Assembly (NCBI GenBank): GCA_018902795.1
Contig: JAHIQD010000002.1
Span: 400,502 to 464,501 of the forward strand
DNA: 64,000 nucleotides
Direction: 5' to 3'
Origin: Bacteroidota bacterium
GTDB taxonomy: Bacteria; Bacteroidota; Bacteroidia; Flavobacteriales; Weeksellaceae
This document shows, piece by piece, positions 52,085-61,256 of the stretch. The notes beneath the pieces are model-generated. The model was not told the origin of the DNA, did no database searches, and saw nothing but the letters and a program-made list of their open reading frames with translations. The translations under genes and the position numbers were made by a program. Numbering within the stretch: the stretch's first letter is position 1; every line of letters starts with the position of its first letter.

Positions 52085-54196
52085 ATGAAAGGATTTGTTA
52101 TTTTAGGGCTGTTCGCAGGCCCGTTCTATCTTGCACAAACTTCGCAGGACAGTTTAAAAATTCACAATATTGAAAGTGTGAATTTCACCAAAAGATTACC
52201 GGTTTCCAAAGAAATCATCAGCGTTGAAAAAGATCTGGGAAACAAAAACCTCGGTCAGGATTTACCCATTCTGTTAAAGAATCAGACTTCGGTAATTTCC
52301 ACATCAGATGCGGGAAATGGCGTTGGCTATACCGGTTTCAGAATCCGGGGAGTGGGTGGAAACGGAATTAATGTAATGATGAATGGCGTTCCGTATAATG
52401 ATTCTGAATCTCAGGGAACTTTCTTCGTGGATGTTCCGGATCTTGCAAGTTCGGCTTCTCAAATTATCATTCAGCGCGGCGTGGGAACTTCCTCGAATGG
52501 CGTTTCTGCTTTCGGAGCAAGCGTCAATGTGATTTCCAAAAATCCAGAGGAAAAATTCTATCTGAAATCTGACAACAGCTACGGCTCATTCAACACCTAT
52601 AAATATTCGGCAGAAATGGGTTCAGGAAAATTCTGGGACAACAGGCTTTCCGTGATGGGACGTTACACCAAAATTCATTCAGACGGATATATTGACCGGG
52701 CTTTTTCAGATTTGGATTCTTACAATTTTACTGCACTTTTTGAAGAAAACAAAACCAAAATCCGGCTGATGGCTTTCGGCGGAAAAGAAAAAACTTATCA
52801 GGCCTGGAACGGAATTGATAAAACAACCTGGGAAACCAATCCGAAATTCAATTACTCCGGCGCTATCTACGATGGAAACTGGGAAAATATTGTTGGTTTT
52901 TATGACAACGAAACCGACAATTACAGACAAAATCACTATCAGCTGTTGTGGGAACAAAACCTGAATGATCACTGGAATTTAGAAACCACTTTTCATTACA
53001 CCAAAGGAAAAGGTTATTATGAAAATTACAAACAGGACGCGAAATTTTCAAAATATAATCTTCCTAATGTTTTCGAAAACGGAAATGAAATAAAAAGAAC
53101 CGATTTTATTAGAAAAAAATGGCTCGACAATGATTTTTATGGTGCCGTTTCTACCCTGTACGGTAAATTCGAAAATCTGGATCTGAATTTCGGGATCGTC
53201 GGAAATCAGTATGACGGGAAACATTTCGGGAACGTAACCGGAGTTTACTTTCCTCAGATCAATGAGCACGAATATTACCGAAACCATTCTCTGAAAAGTG
53301 AAATCGCGGGTTTTGCAAAAGCTATCTTTACTTTAAACAGATTTGAATTTTTTGGAGATCTTCAGCTCAGAAAAATTAATTATGACACCGAAATTCTGCA
53401 GCAAGGTGATGATGAAGGCGCAAATTTAAATAAGAAATGGACATTTTTCAATCCGAAAGCCGGAATCAATTATAAAATTCCATCAGGAAAAGTTTTCCTT
53501 TCGGCAGCCGTCGCGCACCGGGAACCTAACCGTGACGATCTTTTTGCCAATCCGGAAACCGAAGCTGAAAAATTATATGATTTCGAAGCCGGAATTGAGA
53601 AAATTTTTGGAAACGTTTCCTTCACGGGAAATCTTTATTATATGAATTATGTGAACCAGCTGGTTCTGAACGGACAGATTAACAATATCGGCGAATTTAT
53701 CCGCGTGAATTCCGGGGAAAGTTACCGAATGGGAATTGAACTTGGCGCGTTTGCGAAACTTTCGGAAAAGTGGAACGCATCAGGGAATTTAACTTTAAGT
53801 AAAAACGAAAACCGCGATTTCAAAAATGAAACTTCTGCCGGAATTGAAATGCTTGGAAATACCCCAATTTCATTTTCTCCGGAGGTGATTGCAAACGTTT
53901 TACTTAATTTTAATCCTACGAAAAAATTCAGTTTAGGAATTCAAAACCAATACGTCGGAAGCCAGTTTTTAGACAACACGAACAATGAAAGCTTAAAACT
54001 CTCCGATTATTTTCTTACCGATTTTAATGCAAAATATACTTTAAATCTGAAAAGAACCGAGGTTGATTTTAAACTTTTGCTCAATAATATTTTCGATAAA
54101 AAATACGTGAACAACGGTTATGTCTATGACGGACCGGTTTATTTTTCTCAGGCCGGCATTAATTTTATGTTTGGGATGAGTTTAAAATTCCAATAA
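52085..54196 (+). CDS. TonB-dependent receptor, probable thiamine uptake
   Basis: A 703-residue outer-membrane receptor: signal peptide MKGFVILGLFAGPFYLAQ, plug domain (LLKNQTSVISTSDAGNGVGYTGFRIRGVGGNGINVMMNGVPYND; IIIQRGVGTSSNGVSAFGASVNV), and a 22-strand-type barrel ending SQAGINFMFGMSLKF with a terminal Phe-Gln. The TPP riboswitch in its leader indicates import of thiamine or a precursor. THI-box-controlled TonB receptors were predicted earlier in Bacteroidota by comparative genomics. A TTG at 52031 in the same frame is rejected as start. No thiamine biosynthesis gene is adjacent; a terminator follows. Confidence 0.92.
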   Translation: MKGFVILGLFAGPFYLAQTSQDSLKIHNIESVNFTKRLPVSKEIISVEKDLGNKNLGQDLPILLKNQTSVISTSDAGNGVGYTGFRIRGVGGNGINVMMNGVPYNDSESQGTFFVDVPDLASSASQIIIQRGVGTSSNGVSAFGASVNVISKNPEEKFYLKSDNSYGSFNTYKYSAEMGSGKFWDNRLSVMGRYTKIHSDGYIDRAFSDLDSYNFTALFEENKTKIRLMAFGGKEKTYQAWNGIDKTTWETNPKFNYSGAIYDGNWENIVGFYDNETDNYRQNHYQLLWEQNLNDHWNLETTFHYTKGKGYYENYKQDAKFSKYNLPNVFENGNEIKRTDFIRKKWLDNDFYGAVSTLYGKFENLDLNFGIVGNQYDGKHFGNVTGVYFPQINEHEYYRNHSLKSEIAGFAKAIFTLNRFEFFGDLQLRKINYDTEILQQGDDEGANLNKKWTFFNPKAGINYKIPSGKVFLSAAVAHREPNRDDLFANPETEAEKLYDFEAGIEKIFGNVSFTGNLYYMNYVNQLVLNGQINNIGEFIRVNSGESYRMGIELGAFAKLSEKWNASGNLTLSKNENRDFKNETSAGIEMLGNTPISFSPEVIANVLLNFNPTKKFSLGIQNQYVGSQFLDNTNNESLKLSDYFLTDFNAKYTLNLKRTEVDFKLLLNNIFDKKYVNNGYVYDGPVYFSQAGINFMFGMSLKFQ

Positions 54197-54230
54197 AATT
54201 TCAGGTAATATGCCAAATTTATTTTCATTT

Positions 54231-54258
54231 AAAAGACTGTTTTTTTAGGCAGTCTTTT
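54231..54258 (+). terminator. Intrinsic terminator of thiamine receptor gene
   Basis: AAAAGACTG / CAGTCTTTT hairpin with ten-base loop, followed by T. Confidence 0.85.
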
Positions 54259-54264
54259 TTAGTT

Positions 54265-54295
54265 TTGATTAAATCGCACAAAAAACATAAATTTG
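54265..54295 (+). promoter_or_regulatory. Promoter of HU-CCDC81-like gene (TTG-N20-TAAATTTG)
   Basis: TTG (54265-54267) and TAAATTTG (54288-54295) with a 20-base spacer. Only six bases separate the -7 box from the ATG at 54302. Confidence 0.8.
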
Positions 54296-54301
54296 CGCCA
54301 T

Positions 54302-55075
54302 ATGAATTTCTCCTCACTCCTTCTTGAATTTCTGAATAAACACGGCAGTGTCAGCATTCCGGGTTTCGGAACTTTTTATCTGAAAAACATCAATGCAGCG
54401 ATGGATAAGGAGAGCGGAAGCATTTTGCCTCCAGGAAAAGAAGTCGCTTTTAAAACAGATTTTGAGGGAAATGACAACAATGACTTCGCAGAATTTATTG
54501 CCGGACAAAGAAATATTCCGCTTATAGACGCCGAAATCGAAATAAAAAAACAGGTCAATTTCTGGAATTCGAACCTTGAAAAAGAAGAAAAAGTCTCAGT
54601 AGAAAACATCGGCGATTTTTTCCTCGATGACAGCAAAATTCATTTTACAGGAAACCGGACCGAAAACCTTTCTCCCGATTTTTACGGACTTGAAGAAATT
54701 AATCTTTCGGAAATCAAGCATTCCAAAATTTCAGGCAATTCTGAAAAGGCTTACCGTTTCAGCAAAACCGTTTATTGGATCATTCCTTTATTAACCGGAA
54801 TTGCAGCCATCACGTACTTTGGAATTACCCAACCTGAGACCATTTTCGGCAAGAAATCTTTCGGAAATGGGTTCGAAAAAAAACCGGTTCAGAAAATTAA
54901 AAAGGATTCAGTGAAAACTGATTCAGCCGCGGCTGTAAATCCAATTTTGGATTCAGTAAAAGCAGATTCGATAAAGTCTGCTGCCAAGGCCCTAACAGCT
55001 CCGGTAAAAAAATGGAGCTCTAAAAATCACTCAAATTCTCAATGGAAAAAAGCAAAAAAGCGTCAGAATCATTAA
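54302..55075 (+). CDS. HU-CCDC81-like membrane-anchored protein
   Basis: A 257-residue protein. The N-terminal about 130 residues (LLLEFLNKHGSVSIPGFGTFYLKN, then KVSVENIGDFFLDDSKIHFTG) match the bacterial HU-CCDC81 double domain, an HU-like fold usually coupled to envelope proteins. A single membrane segment follows (VYWIIPLLTGIAAITYFGIT, near residue 155-175), then a Lys/Ser/Asp-rich tail, presumably periplasmic. In relatives a SPOR domain often ends such proteins; none is seen here. A TTG nine bases earlier lies in the -7 box and is rejected. The 3' end overlaps the thioesterase start by 34 bases. Confidence 0.82.
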   Translation: MNFSSLLLEFLNKHGSVSIPGFGTFYLKNINAAMDKESGSILPPGKEVAFKTDFEGNDNNDFAEFIAGQRNIPLIDAEIEIKKQVNFWNSNLEKEEKVSVENIGDFFLDDSKIHFTGNRTENLSPDFYGLEEINLSEIKHSKISGNSEKAYRFSKTVYWIIPLLTGIAAITYFGITQPETIFGKKSFGNGFEKKPVQKIKKDSVKTDSAAAVNPILDSVKADSIKSAAKALTAPVKKWSSKNHSNSQWKKAKKRQNH

Positions 55076-55557
55076 CGATCATGACGAATATCGTTTTACC
55101 GAACGAAACCAACTCTTTAAGAAATCTTTTCGGCGGCGAACTGCTCGCCAAAATGGACCGTTGTGCTTCGATATCAGCAGCAAGACACTGCGAAAGACGT
55201 GTAGTAACCGCTTCGGTAAATCACGTGTCTTTTAATCATCCCATTCCCGAAGGCGGAATTGTGGTTTTGGAATCCAAGGTTTCCAGAGCATTTTCAACAT
55301 CGATGGAAATTTATGTTGATGTTTGGCTGGATGATCCTATTAATCAGAAGAAAATTCACACCAATGAAGGAATTTACACTTTTGTTGCAGTAGACGAATT
55401 CAACCGTCCTATCCCGATCCCCAAAATGGAGCCTGAAACAGAAGAGGAAAAACTGAGATTTGATGCCGCTTTGAGACGAAAAGAACTTTCACTGATCCTT
55501 TCAGGAAGAATGAAAGCCGCAGATTCCATAGAACTGAAAAAACTGTTTTCCGTTTAA
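55042..55557 (+). CDS. Acyl-CoA thioesterase, YciA-like hotdog
   Basis: A 171-residue hotdog thioesterase. NSLRNLFGGELLAKMDRCASISAARH (residues about 24-49) contains the GG and catalytic Asp region of the YciA/BFIT group, followed by VTASVNHVSFNHPIPEGGIV. It likely hydrolyses medium- or long-chain acyl-CoA in the cytoplasm. The first ATG lies 34 bases inside the previous gene in another frame; MTNIV at 55081 is an alternative without overlap, but the upstream residues SESLTIMTNIVLP fit the family. Confidence 0.88.
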   Translation: MEKSKKASESLTIMTNIVLPNETNSLRNLFGGELLAKMDRCASISAARHCERRVVTASVNHVSFNHPIPEGGIVVLESKVSRAFSTSMEIYVDVWLDDPINQKKIHTNEGIYTFVAVDEFNRPIPIPKMEPETEEEKLRFDAALRRKELSLILSGRMKAADSIELKKLFSV

Positions 55558-55559
55558 AA

Positions 55560-56489
55560 ATGAAAATTCTTCAGCTCGATAAAAACCATCCTTTAATTAC
55601 AGAACAGCTTTCTGCAAAAGGTTTTTTATTTGATGAAGATTTTACCTCTTCTTATACGGAGATTTTGGGAAAAATAGACCAATACGAAGGCATTATCATC
55701 CGGAGCAGAATTCCGATTGATGAGAATTTCATCCGACACGCAAAAAAACTGAAATTCATCGCCAGAGTTGGTGCCGGAATGGAAAACATTGACGTTGAAT
55801 TTGCTGCAAAATCCGGAATTAAATTAATCAGTTCACCGGAAGGAAACCGCGATTCAGTAGCAGAACACGTTTTAGGGATGCTTTTAATTCTGATGAACAG
55901 ACTTTTCATCGCGTCGAATGAAGTGAAAAATGGCATCTGGAAACGCGAAGAAAACCGCGGTGACGAACTGCTGGGAAAAACTTTCGGAATTATCGGTTAC
56001 GGAAATATGGGGAAGGCAGTTGCAAAGAGGCTTTCAGGTTTCGGCGTCAAAGTGATTTTTCATGATATTCTTCCCAACCTTTCTGATGAATTTGCAACCC
56101 AGGTATCGCTGGAAACTTTACAAAACGAAGCCGATATCCTGAGTTTACATATTCCCATTACAGCGGAAACACGGTATTTGATTGATTCAGAATTTATCTC
56201 CGCGATGAAGAAAAATTTTTATTTCATCAATACCGCGAGAGGCGAAAACGTAAAAACGAAAGATTTAGTTGAAGCGTTACAATCCGGTAAAATTAAAGGC
56301 GCCTGTCTCGATGTACTGGAATTTGAAAAACCTTCTTTCGAAAATCTGGACATAAAAAATGAAGATTTAGAATATCTTCTGCAGTCGGAAAAAGCAATCG
56401 TAACACCTCATATCGCAGGATGGACTATCCAAAGCAAGGAAAAACTGGCGCAAGTGATTGTAGATAAGATCCTTGCATCTTTCACATAA
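55560..56489 (+). CDS. D-2-hydroxyacid dehydrogenase (phosphoglycerate dehydrogenase-like)
   Basis: A 309-residue NAD-dependent dehydrogenase. GYGNMGKAVAKRL (near residue 144) is the nucleotide loop, FINTARGENVKTKDLVEAL holds the catalytic Arg, and VTPHIAGWT the catalytic His near 281. No ACT domain follows, so serine feedback is not expected. It could be 3-phosphoglycerate dehydrogenase or a glyoxylate/hydroxypyruvate reductase; serC is not adjacent. It starts three bases after the thioesterase stop. Confidence 0.88.
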   Translation: MKILQLDKNHPLITEQLSAKGFLFDEDFTSSYTEILGKIDQYEGIIIRSRIPIDENFIRHAKKLKFIARVGAGMENIDVEFAAKSGIKLISSPEGNRDSVAEHVLGMLLILMNRLFIASNEVKNGIWKREENRGDELLGKTFGIIGYGNMGKAVAKRLSGFGVKVIFHDILPNLSDEFATQVSLETLQNEADILSLHIPITAETRYLIDSEFISAMKKNFYFINTARGENVKTKDLVEALQSGKIKGACLDVLEFEKPSFENLDIKNEDLEYLLQSEKAIVTPHIAGWTIQSKEKLAQVIVDKILASFT

Positions 56490-56578
56490 ATCTTAACAAA
56501 TCTTTATGACTGGAGCCATAAAAGGTTATCCCTAAATTCCCTTATCTTGCGGAGATTTTTTAGCATAAAAACTTTTAA

Positions 56579-57859
56579 ATGAAATTATTCCGCCACCTTT
56601 TTTTCCTCCTACTTTTTGGCCTAGCTTTTACATCCTGCAAAAAAGATAACAAGACTGACGACCATCCCGAAACTTCACTGCCCAATTACGGAAATATCAA
56701 ACTTGACGATGTTTTCAAAGGGAAAGACAATACACTTAAAAATAAAGATTCCATCGTTTCTGTCATCGACAGTTACTACAAAAAAGTATGGGAAAAAGGT
56801 GATCTGTGGGGAGGTTTTCTTGTGGCAAAAGGCGACCAGATCCTTTACGAAAGTTACAGAGGCTTTGCTCAGGACAACAAGCAGGTTCCGATCAGTGACA
56901 CGGTTGCACTTCATGTGGCATCCATTTCCAAATCGGTTACTGCAATGGCAGCGATGAAATTAATTGAAGCCGGCAAACTGAAAATGTATGATCCGTTAAC
57001 CAAATTCTTTCCAAATTTCCCGTATCCGAAAGTGACCGTTTTTACCCTTTTGTCCCAAAGGAGCGGTCTTCCCAAATATGAACATTTCGTTGATAAAATT
57101 CAGCCACAGCCGGCAGAACTTTCAAAAAAATATCTTACCAATCAGGATGTTCTTAATCTTCTGGTCCTTTACAAACCGGATCTTGCCAAAGCCACCGATA
57201 CCGGATTCATGTACTGCAACACGAATTATGCACTGATGGCTTTAATTATAGAAAAGATAACGAAAACACCTTTTCCCGAAGCGATGCAGCAGATTGTTTT
57301 CCGGCCACTGCACATGAAACACACGTATATTCTTCAGGAAAAAGACATGGAGAAAGCGTCGAAATCTTTTTATCAGCGCGGCCCGCGGGTTTATCCTTAT
57401 GACAGGCTGGATCTGATTTACGGCGACAAAAACGTCTTCACGACACCGAAAGATCTGCTTAATTTCTCCAAGGCCATATTCGCGGAAAACTTCCTTCATG
57501 AAGATCTGAAAAAACAGATTTTCGAACCTTACAGCAACGAAAGACCGGGTATCAACAACTACGGTATCGGGTTCCGTATGAAGGTTTTCGATAACGGTGA
57601 AAAACTCACTTACCATAACGGTTGGTGGCACGGGACCAATTCGGTTTTTGCGCATTTGCTGAAATCCAACGTTACCATTATTGCGATTGGGAACAAATAT
57701 TCGAACAGGGTGTATACCGCTTTGGCGCTTTCCGGTCTGTTTGAAAACTTCCCTTTCGAGAAAGATAAAATTCAGAAAGTAATCCATGATACTGAAACAG
57801 CAAAAAATCCAAACAGGACAGATTCTCTAAACGGCAACAATGAGTCATACAGTGAATAA
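56579..57859 (+). CDS. Serine hydrolase lipoprotein, class C beta-lactamase-like
   Basis: A 426-residue lipoprotein: signal with lipobox LAFTSC (Cys20), then a penicillin-binding-like domain. The SxxK motif is Ser115-Ile-Ser-Lys118 in HVASISKSV, the YxN motif is in MYCNTNYALMA, and the third box is HNGWWHGTNS in place of KTG. This group includes D-amino-peptidases and esterases; true beta-lactamase activity is not expected from the third box. The C-terminal tail is Asn/Asp-rich. Its end overlaps the upstream leader of the next gene. Confidence 0.88.
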   Translation: MKLFRHLFFLLLFGLAFTSCKKDNKTDDHPETSLPNYGNIKLDDVFKGKDNTLKNKDSIVSVIDSYYKKVWEKGDLWGGFLVAKGDQILYESYRGFAQDNKQVPISDTVALHVASISKSVTAMAAMKLIEAGKLKMYDPLTKFFPNFPYPKVTVFTLLSQRSGLPKYEHFVDKIQPQPAELSKKYLTNQDVLNLLVLYKPDLAKATDTGFMYCNTNYALMALIIEKITKTPFPEAMQQIVFRPLHMKHTYILQEKDMEKASKSFYQRGPRVYPYDRLDLIYGDKNVFTTPKDLLNFSKAIFAENFLHEDLKKQIFEPYSNERPGINNYGIGFRMKVFDNGEKLTYHNGWWHGTNSVFAHLLKSNVTIIAIGNKYSNRVYTALALSGLFENFPFEKDKIQKVIHDTETAKNPNRTDSLNGNNESYSE

Positions 57860-57865
57860 TTTTCT

Positions 57866-57873
57866 TAATTTTG
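57866..57873 (+). promoter_or_regulatory. -7 promoter element of Ig-like lipoprotein gene (TAATTTTG)
   Basis: A perfect TAnnTTTG, 14 bases before the ATG at 57888. Confidence 0.5.
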
Positions 57874-57887
57874 TTCAAAATATTTCA

Positions 57888-59579
57888 ATGAAGAAATTGA
57901 TTTTTCTGTTCATCTTCAGTTTAATTCTGCTTTCCTGCGCAAGAGTTGGTTCGCCTGTAGGAGGTTCTAAAGATACTATTCCTCCAAAAGTGATCAGCTC
58001 CAATATTGATACTTCACGGGTGAATGTCCCGAGAGATATCAAGGAACTGCGGATTGATTTTGATGAATATATCACATTGAAAGACATCAATAAAAATTTA
58101 ATTATTTCTCCGCCACTCAAAAAAATGACGAAGGTGCTTCCTTCCGGAATGGCCAATAAATATCTGCTGATCAAATGGGACGATACCCTGCAGGCAAATA
58201 CCACCTACAACTTCAATTTCGGGAACGCAATTGTAGACAATAACGAGGGAAATGCCCTCCGGTACTATAATTTTGCATTTTCCACCGGCGATAAAATCGA
58301 TGATCTTTACATCAGCGGAGATCTGAAAAGCCTTATCGGCGACCAGGATAAGAAAACTGAAGAAACCAATCTGGTGGTGGGTCTTTATCAGGATAAAGAT
58401 TCCATGGATTATCGTCAGAAACCTTATTATATCACGAAAGCTGATCCCGACGGTTACTTTGAAGTGAATTATTTATCACCCGGAAATTACAGAATTGTTG
58501 CATTTGAAGACACCAATTCGAATTCGGTTTACGATGCCGGAAAGGAAAAAATCGGTTTTCTTAAAGATAAAGTTGTTCTCGACAAAAGCATTTCAGGTTT
58601 GAAGATCAATCTTTATCCTTCCAGAAAAGCCAGAAAATATGTCGAAATGAAAGAAAATCCGGGAGGAATTTTAATGACTTTCGAAGGCAATCCGGACAAG
58701 GTGAAAGTGCTTTCACTCAATGAAAAACTTCAGGATTATAAAATAACGCAGCTGCCAAAATCAGATTCTATCAATATCTGGTTTGATGCCAAAAAACAAA
58801 ACGTAGGAATTGCCAACAGCGAAAACCTGAAATTCAGTTATGATGACGGCGTAAAACAGGATACCGTTTCAGTTTTTTACCGCTACAATGCGAAAAATGA
58901 AATGACGGTTTCTAATGCAAAAGGAAATTTACTGGCTCCGAATCAGGATTTCGTCATCACTTCCAATTATTTTATCGATAAAATTCAGCCTGAAAAATGG
59001 TCTTTGGTTTCTGACAGTATCAAACAGGAATTCACGGCGTCAGTTTCCGAAAAAAACCCTTTCGAAATACATATTAAATCCAGTTTTAAAGAAGGTAAAA
59101 AATATTCGTTGACCGTTCCGAAAGAAACTGTTTCTTCATTTTACGACACCATCATCAAATCATACCGTTTTGATTTTGAAGCCGATAAAACTGAAAACTA
59201 CGGAACACTTGTAGTGACCATTCAGAATGCACCTGCAGAAAAATTCTGGCTTCAGCTGCTATCGGAAAACGGTTCGGTTTCTTATTCCAGATACGGAAAA
59301 GAAAGCCAGCAGACTTTCAATTCGCTGAAACCCGGAAAATACAAACTCAGAATTCTGGTAGATAATAATGAAAACGGAATTTGGGATTCTGCCGACTTCT
59401 CCAGTTTAGAATTTGCTGAGGATGTTTTTGTTTTGGATAAAATTGTGGAAATCCGTCCGCTGTGGGAAATCCGTGAAACATGGAATCTTCAGGCTGCTGA
59501 TGCTGCTGTACCGGTGGCGGAACCTTCTACATCAGCAACAGTTCCCGTAATAGCTCCTAATCAGCCTAAAAAACCTTAA
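57888..59579 (+). CDS. Ig-like (Big_5) domain lipoprotein
   Basis: A 563-residue lipoprotein: lipobox LILLSC (Cys17), then KDTIPPKVISSNIDTSRVNVPRDIKELRIDFDEYI, the start of a Big_5/SbsA Ig-like domain. Later there are two SdrD-B-like beta segments, each with a DxNxNxxxD-type calcium-like loop (EDTNSNSVYDAGKE and VDNNENGIWDSADF). The protein ends with an Ala/Pro/Val-rich tail. Such proteins are widespread in Flavobacteriia and their role is unknown. The start at 57888 is chosen for the lipoprotein signal; an ATG at 57840 would overlap the serine hydrolase. Confidence 0.85.
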   Translation: MKKLIFLFIFSLILLSCARVGSPVGGSKDTIPPKVISSNIDTSRVNVPRDIKELRIDFDEYITLKDINKNLIISPPLKKMTKVLPSGMANKYLLIKWDDTLQANTTYNFNFGNAIVDNNEGNALRYYNFAFSTGDKIDDLYISGDLKSLIGDQDKKTEETNLVVGLYQDKDSMDYRQKPYYITKADPDGYFEVNYLSPGNYRIVAFEDTNSNSVYDAGKEKIGFLKDKVVLDKSISGLKINLYPSRKARKYVEMKENPGGILMTFEGNPDKVKVLSLNEKLQDYKITQLPKSDSINIWFDAKKQNVGIANSENLKFSYDDGVKQDTVSVFYRYNAKNEMTVSNAKGNLLAPNQDFVITSNYFIDKIQPEKWSLVSDSIKQEFTASVSEKNPFEIHIKSSFKEGKKYSLTVPKETVSSFYDTIIKSYRFDFEADKTENYGTLVVTIQNAPAEKFWLQLLSENGSVSYSRYGKESQQTFNSLKPGKYKLRILVDNNENGIWDSADFSSLEFAEDVFVLDKIVEIRPLWEIRETWNLQAADAAVPVAEPSTSATVPVIAPNQPKKP

Positions 59580-60037
59580 TGAAAACCTTTAAAAAAATTA
59601 TTTACTGGTCTTTAACTGTTATCGCTTTAATTCAGTTTATTCCGGTAAACAGAACGAATAAAACGGTGGATCAAAAGGTGAATTTTGTAACGGTTTTCAA
59701 TACGCCAAATAATGTTCAGCAAGTCCTGAAAAAAGCTTGCTACGACTGTCACAGCAACGAAACCGTTTATCCTGATTATGCTTACATAGCGCCAATTTCA
59801 TGGTCCATCAAACATCACATCAACGAAGGACGCGAGCATCTAAATTTCTCGGAATGGGGAAAATTCAATAAAGACCTGAAGAAGAATATGCTTAAAAACG
59901 CAGGACAGTCCGTGAAAGATTATTCCATGCCTTTTCCGGGATATGTTGCACAACATCCCGAAGCGAACCTTACCAAAGCAGAAAGGGTTTTACTCGTCAA
60001 TTATTTTGAAGGTCTTCTGAAATCAGAGAATTACTGA
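59579..60037 (+). CDS. Heme-binding domain protein (CxxCH)
   Basis: A 152-residue protein with one N-terminal membrane anchor (IIYWSLTVIALIQFIPV) and a c-type heme motif CYDCH (near residue 57-61), in the context KKACYDCHSNETVYPDYAYIAPISWSIKHHINEGREHLNFSEW of the Haem_bd family. A distal Met in DYSMPFPGY may be the sixth ligand. It probably works at the periplasmic face in electron transfer or sensing. The ATG overlaps the previous stop by one base (TAATG). Confidence 0.9.
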   Translation: MKTFKKIIYWSLTVIALIQFIPVNRTNKTVDQKVNFVTVFNTPNNVQQVLKKACYDCHSNETVYPDYAYIAPISWSIKHHINEGREHLNFSEWGKFNKDLKKNMLKNAGQSVKDYSMPFPGYVAQHPEANLTKAERVLLVNYFEGLLKSENY

Positions 60038-60050
60038 TTTTTGAATTCGA

Positions 60051-60380
60051 TTATTTTCGAACCTGTCTCGGTCTGTTGAAAATCGAAAGAATGACGCCGG
60101 CAAAAAGACCGATGGTCTTCAGTCCGGAAAATTTAGAATCTGCAGGTAAAAACGCACCAATCACGCAGATTGCAGCCGCAGCATACATCGGATACAGAAA
60201 GTTTTTGTTCGTCAAAGTTGGCGCCTGAAAAAAGAAACTTGCTCCTATCAAAACATAAAACAGTTTATTGTAAAGCAAATCGTTGATTTCGGGAGAGAAC
60301 AGATTGAAAAATCCTATAACCAGGCAAATAAGTGCTGCGATGGATAAAATTCCCTGTATGGTCTGTGTATTGGTATTCAT
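60051..60380 (-). CDS. Small four-helix membrane protein of unknown function
   Basis: A 109-residue hydrophobic protein with four predicted membrane segments (about residues 8-28, 38-54, 63-81 and 86-102) and a short basic C-terminus (FNRPRQVRK). No family recognised. Its ATG overlaps the panB stop by one base, so it is co-transcribed with panB, but nothing in it suggests a role in pantothenate synthesis. Confidence 0.75.
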   Translation of the reverse strand: MNTNTQTIQGILSIAALICLVIGFFNLFSPEINDLLYNKLFYVLIGASFFFQAPTLTNKNFLYPMYAAAAICVIGAFLPADSKFSGLKTIGLFAGVILSIFNRPRQVRK

Positions 60381-61195
60381 TAATAACTTTCGGTTTGGTT
60401 AGGGAAATCAGCGGTTTTTACGTCTTTCACATATTGGGAAACGGCTCCGGTAATTTCGGTATATAAATCAAGATATCTTCTTAAAAATTTCGGTGAAAAG
60501 CCCTGGTTCATTCCCACCATATCGTGGTAAACGAGAACCTGGCCGTCACAATCGGGTCCGGCACCAATTCCAATCGTTGGGATAGAAATGCTTTCAGAAA
60601 CTTTCTTCGCCAGTTCGGCAGGAATTTTTTCAAGCACTAAGGCAAAGCATCCGAGTTCTTCCAGAAGTTTGGCATCAGAAAGGAGTTTTTCCGCTTCGGC
60701 ATCTTCTTTTGCCCGCACTTTATAGGTTCCGAATTTATAAATGGACTGTGGAGTTAACCCCAAATGCCCCATCACAGGAATTCCAGCATTTACAATTTTT
60801 CTGATGGAATCTTCAATTTCTACACCGCCTTCAATTTTAACGGCATGCGCGCCACCTTCCTTCATCATTCTTACTGCAGATTCCAGGGCTTTTTCAGAAT
60901 TACTCTGATAAGTTCCGAACGGTAAATCTGCAACAATCAAAGCTCTTTCTACGCCACGTACAACACATTGGGTGTGATAAATCATCTGATCCAAAGTGAT
61001 GGGAAGCGTTGTTTCGAAACCGGCCATTACATTTGCGGCTGAATCGCCGATAAGGATTGAATCTACACCACCTGCATCCACCATTTTAGCGGTAGTATAA
61101 TCATATGCAGTAAGCATCGTGATTTTCTCTTTGTCGAATTTCATTTTCCGCAAAGTCTCGGTAGTGATCTTTTTTATTTCTGAATGTACAGACAT
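60380..61195 (-). CDS. panB: 3-methyl-2-oxobutanoate hydroxymethyltransferase
   Basis: First committed step of pantothenate (CoA) synthesis: adds a one-carbon unit from methylene-THF to ketoisovalerate. The 271-residue protein shows [34 protein letters not shown] near the start (metal Asp), AVKIEGG near 118, [12 protein letters not shown], and the catalytic Glu in LEKIPAELA near residue 183. Length normal. panC and panD are not in the window. Confidence 0.96.
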   Translation of the reverse strand: MSVHSEIKKITTETLRKMKFDKEKITMLTAYDYTTAKMVDAGGVDSILIGDSAANVMAGFETTLPITLDQMIYHTQCVVRGVERALIVADLPFGTYQSNSEKALESAVRMMKEGGAHAVKIEGGVEIEDSIRKIVNAGIPVMGHLGLTPQSIYKFGTYKVRAKEDAEAEKLLSDAKLLEELGCFALVLEKIPAELAKKVSESISIPTIGIGAGPDCDGQVLVYHDMVGMNQGFSPKFLRRYLDLYTEITGAVSQYVKDVKTADFPNQTESY

Positions 61196-61256
61196 AAGCT
61201 AGGATTGAGGCTGACGACCGGTGATTATGGATAATCATCAGCTGTCAATTATTAAT

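Noticed and set aside
56579..57859. Beta-lactamase resistance gene.
   Set aside because: SxxK and YxN are present, but the third box is HNG and not KTG, and the protein is a lipoprotein of the broad serine hydrolase group; antibiotic hydrolysis is not supported.
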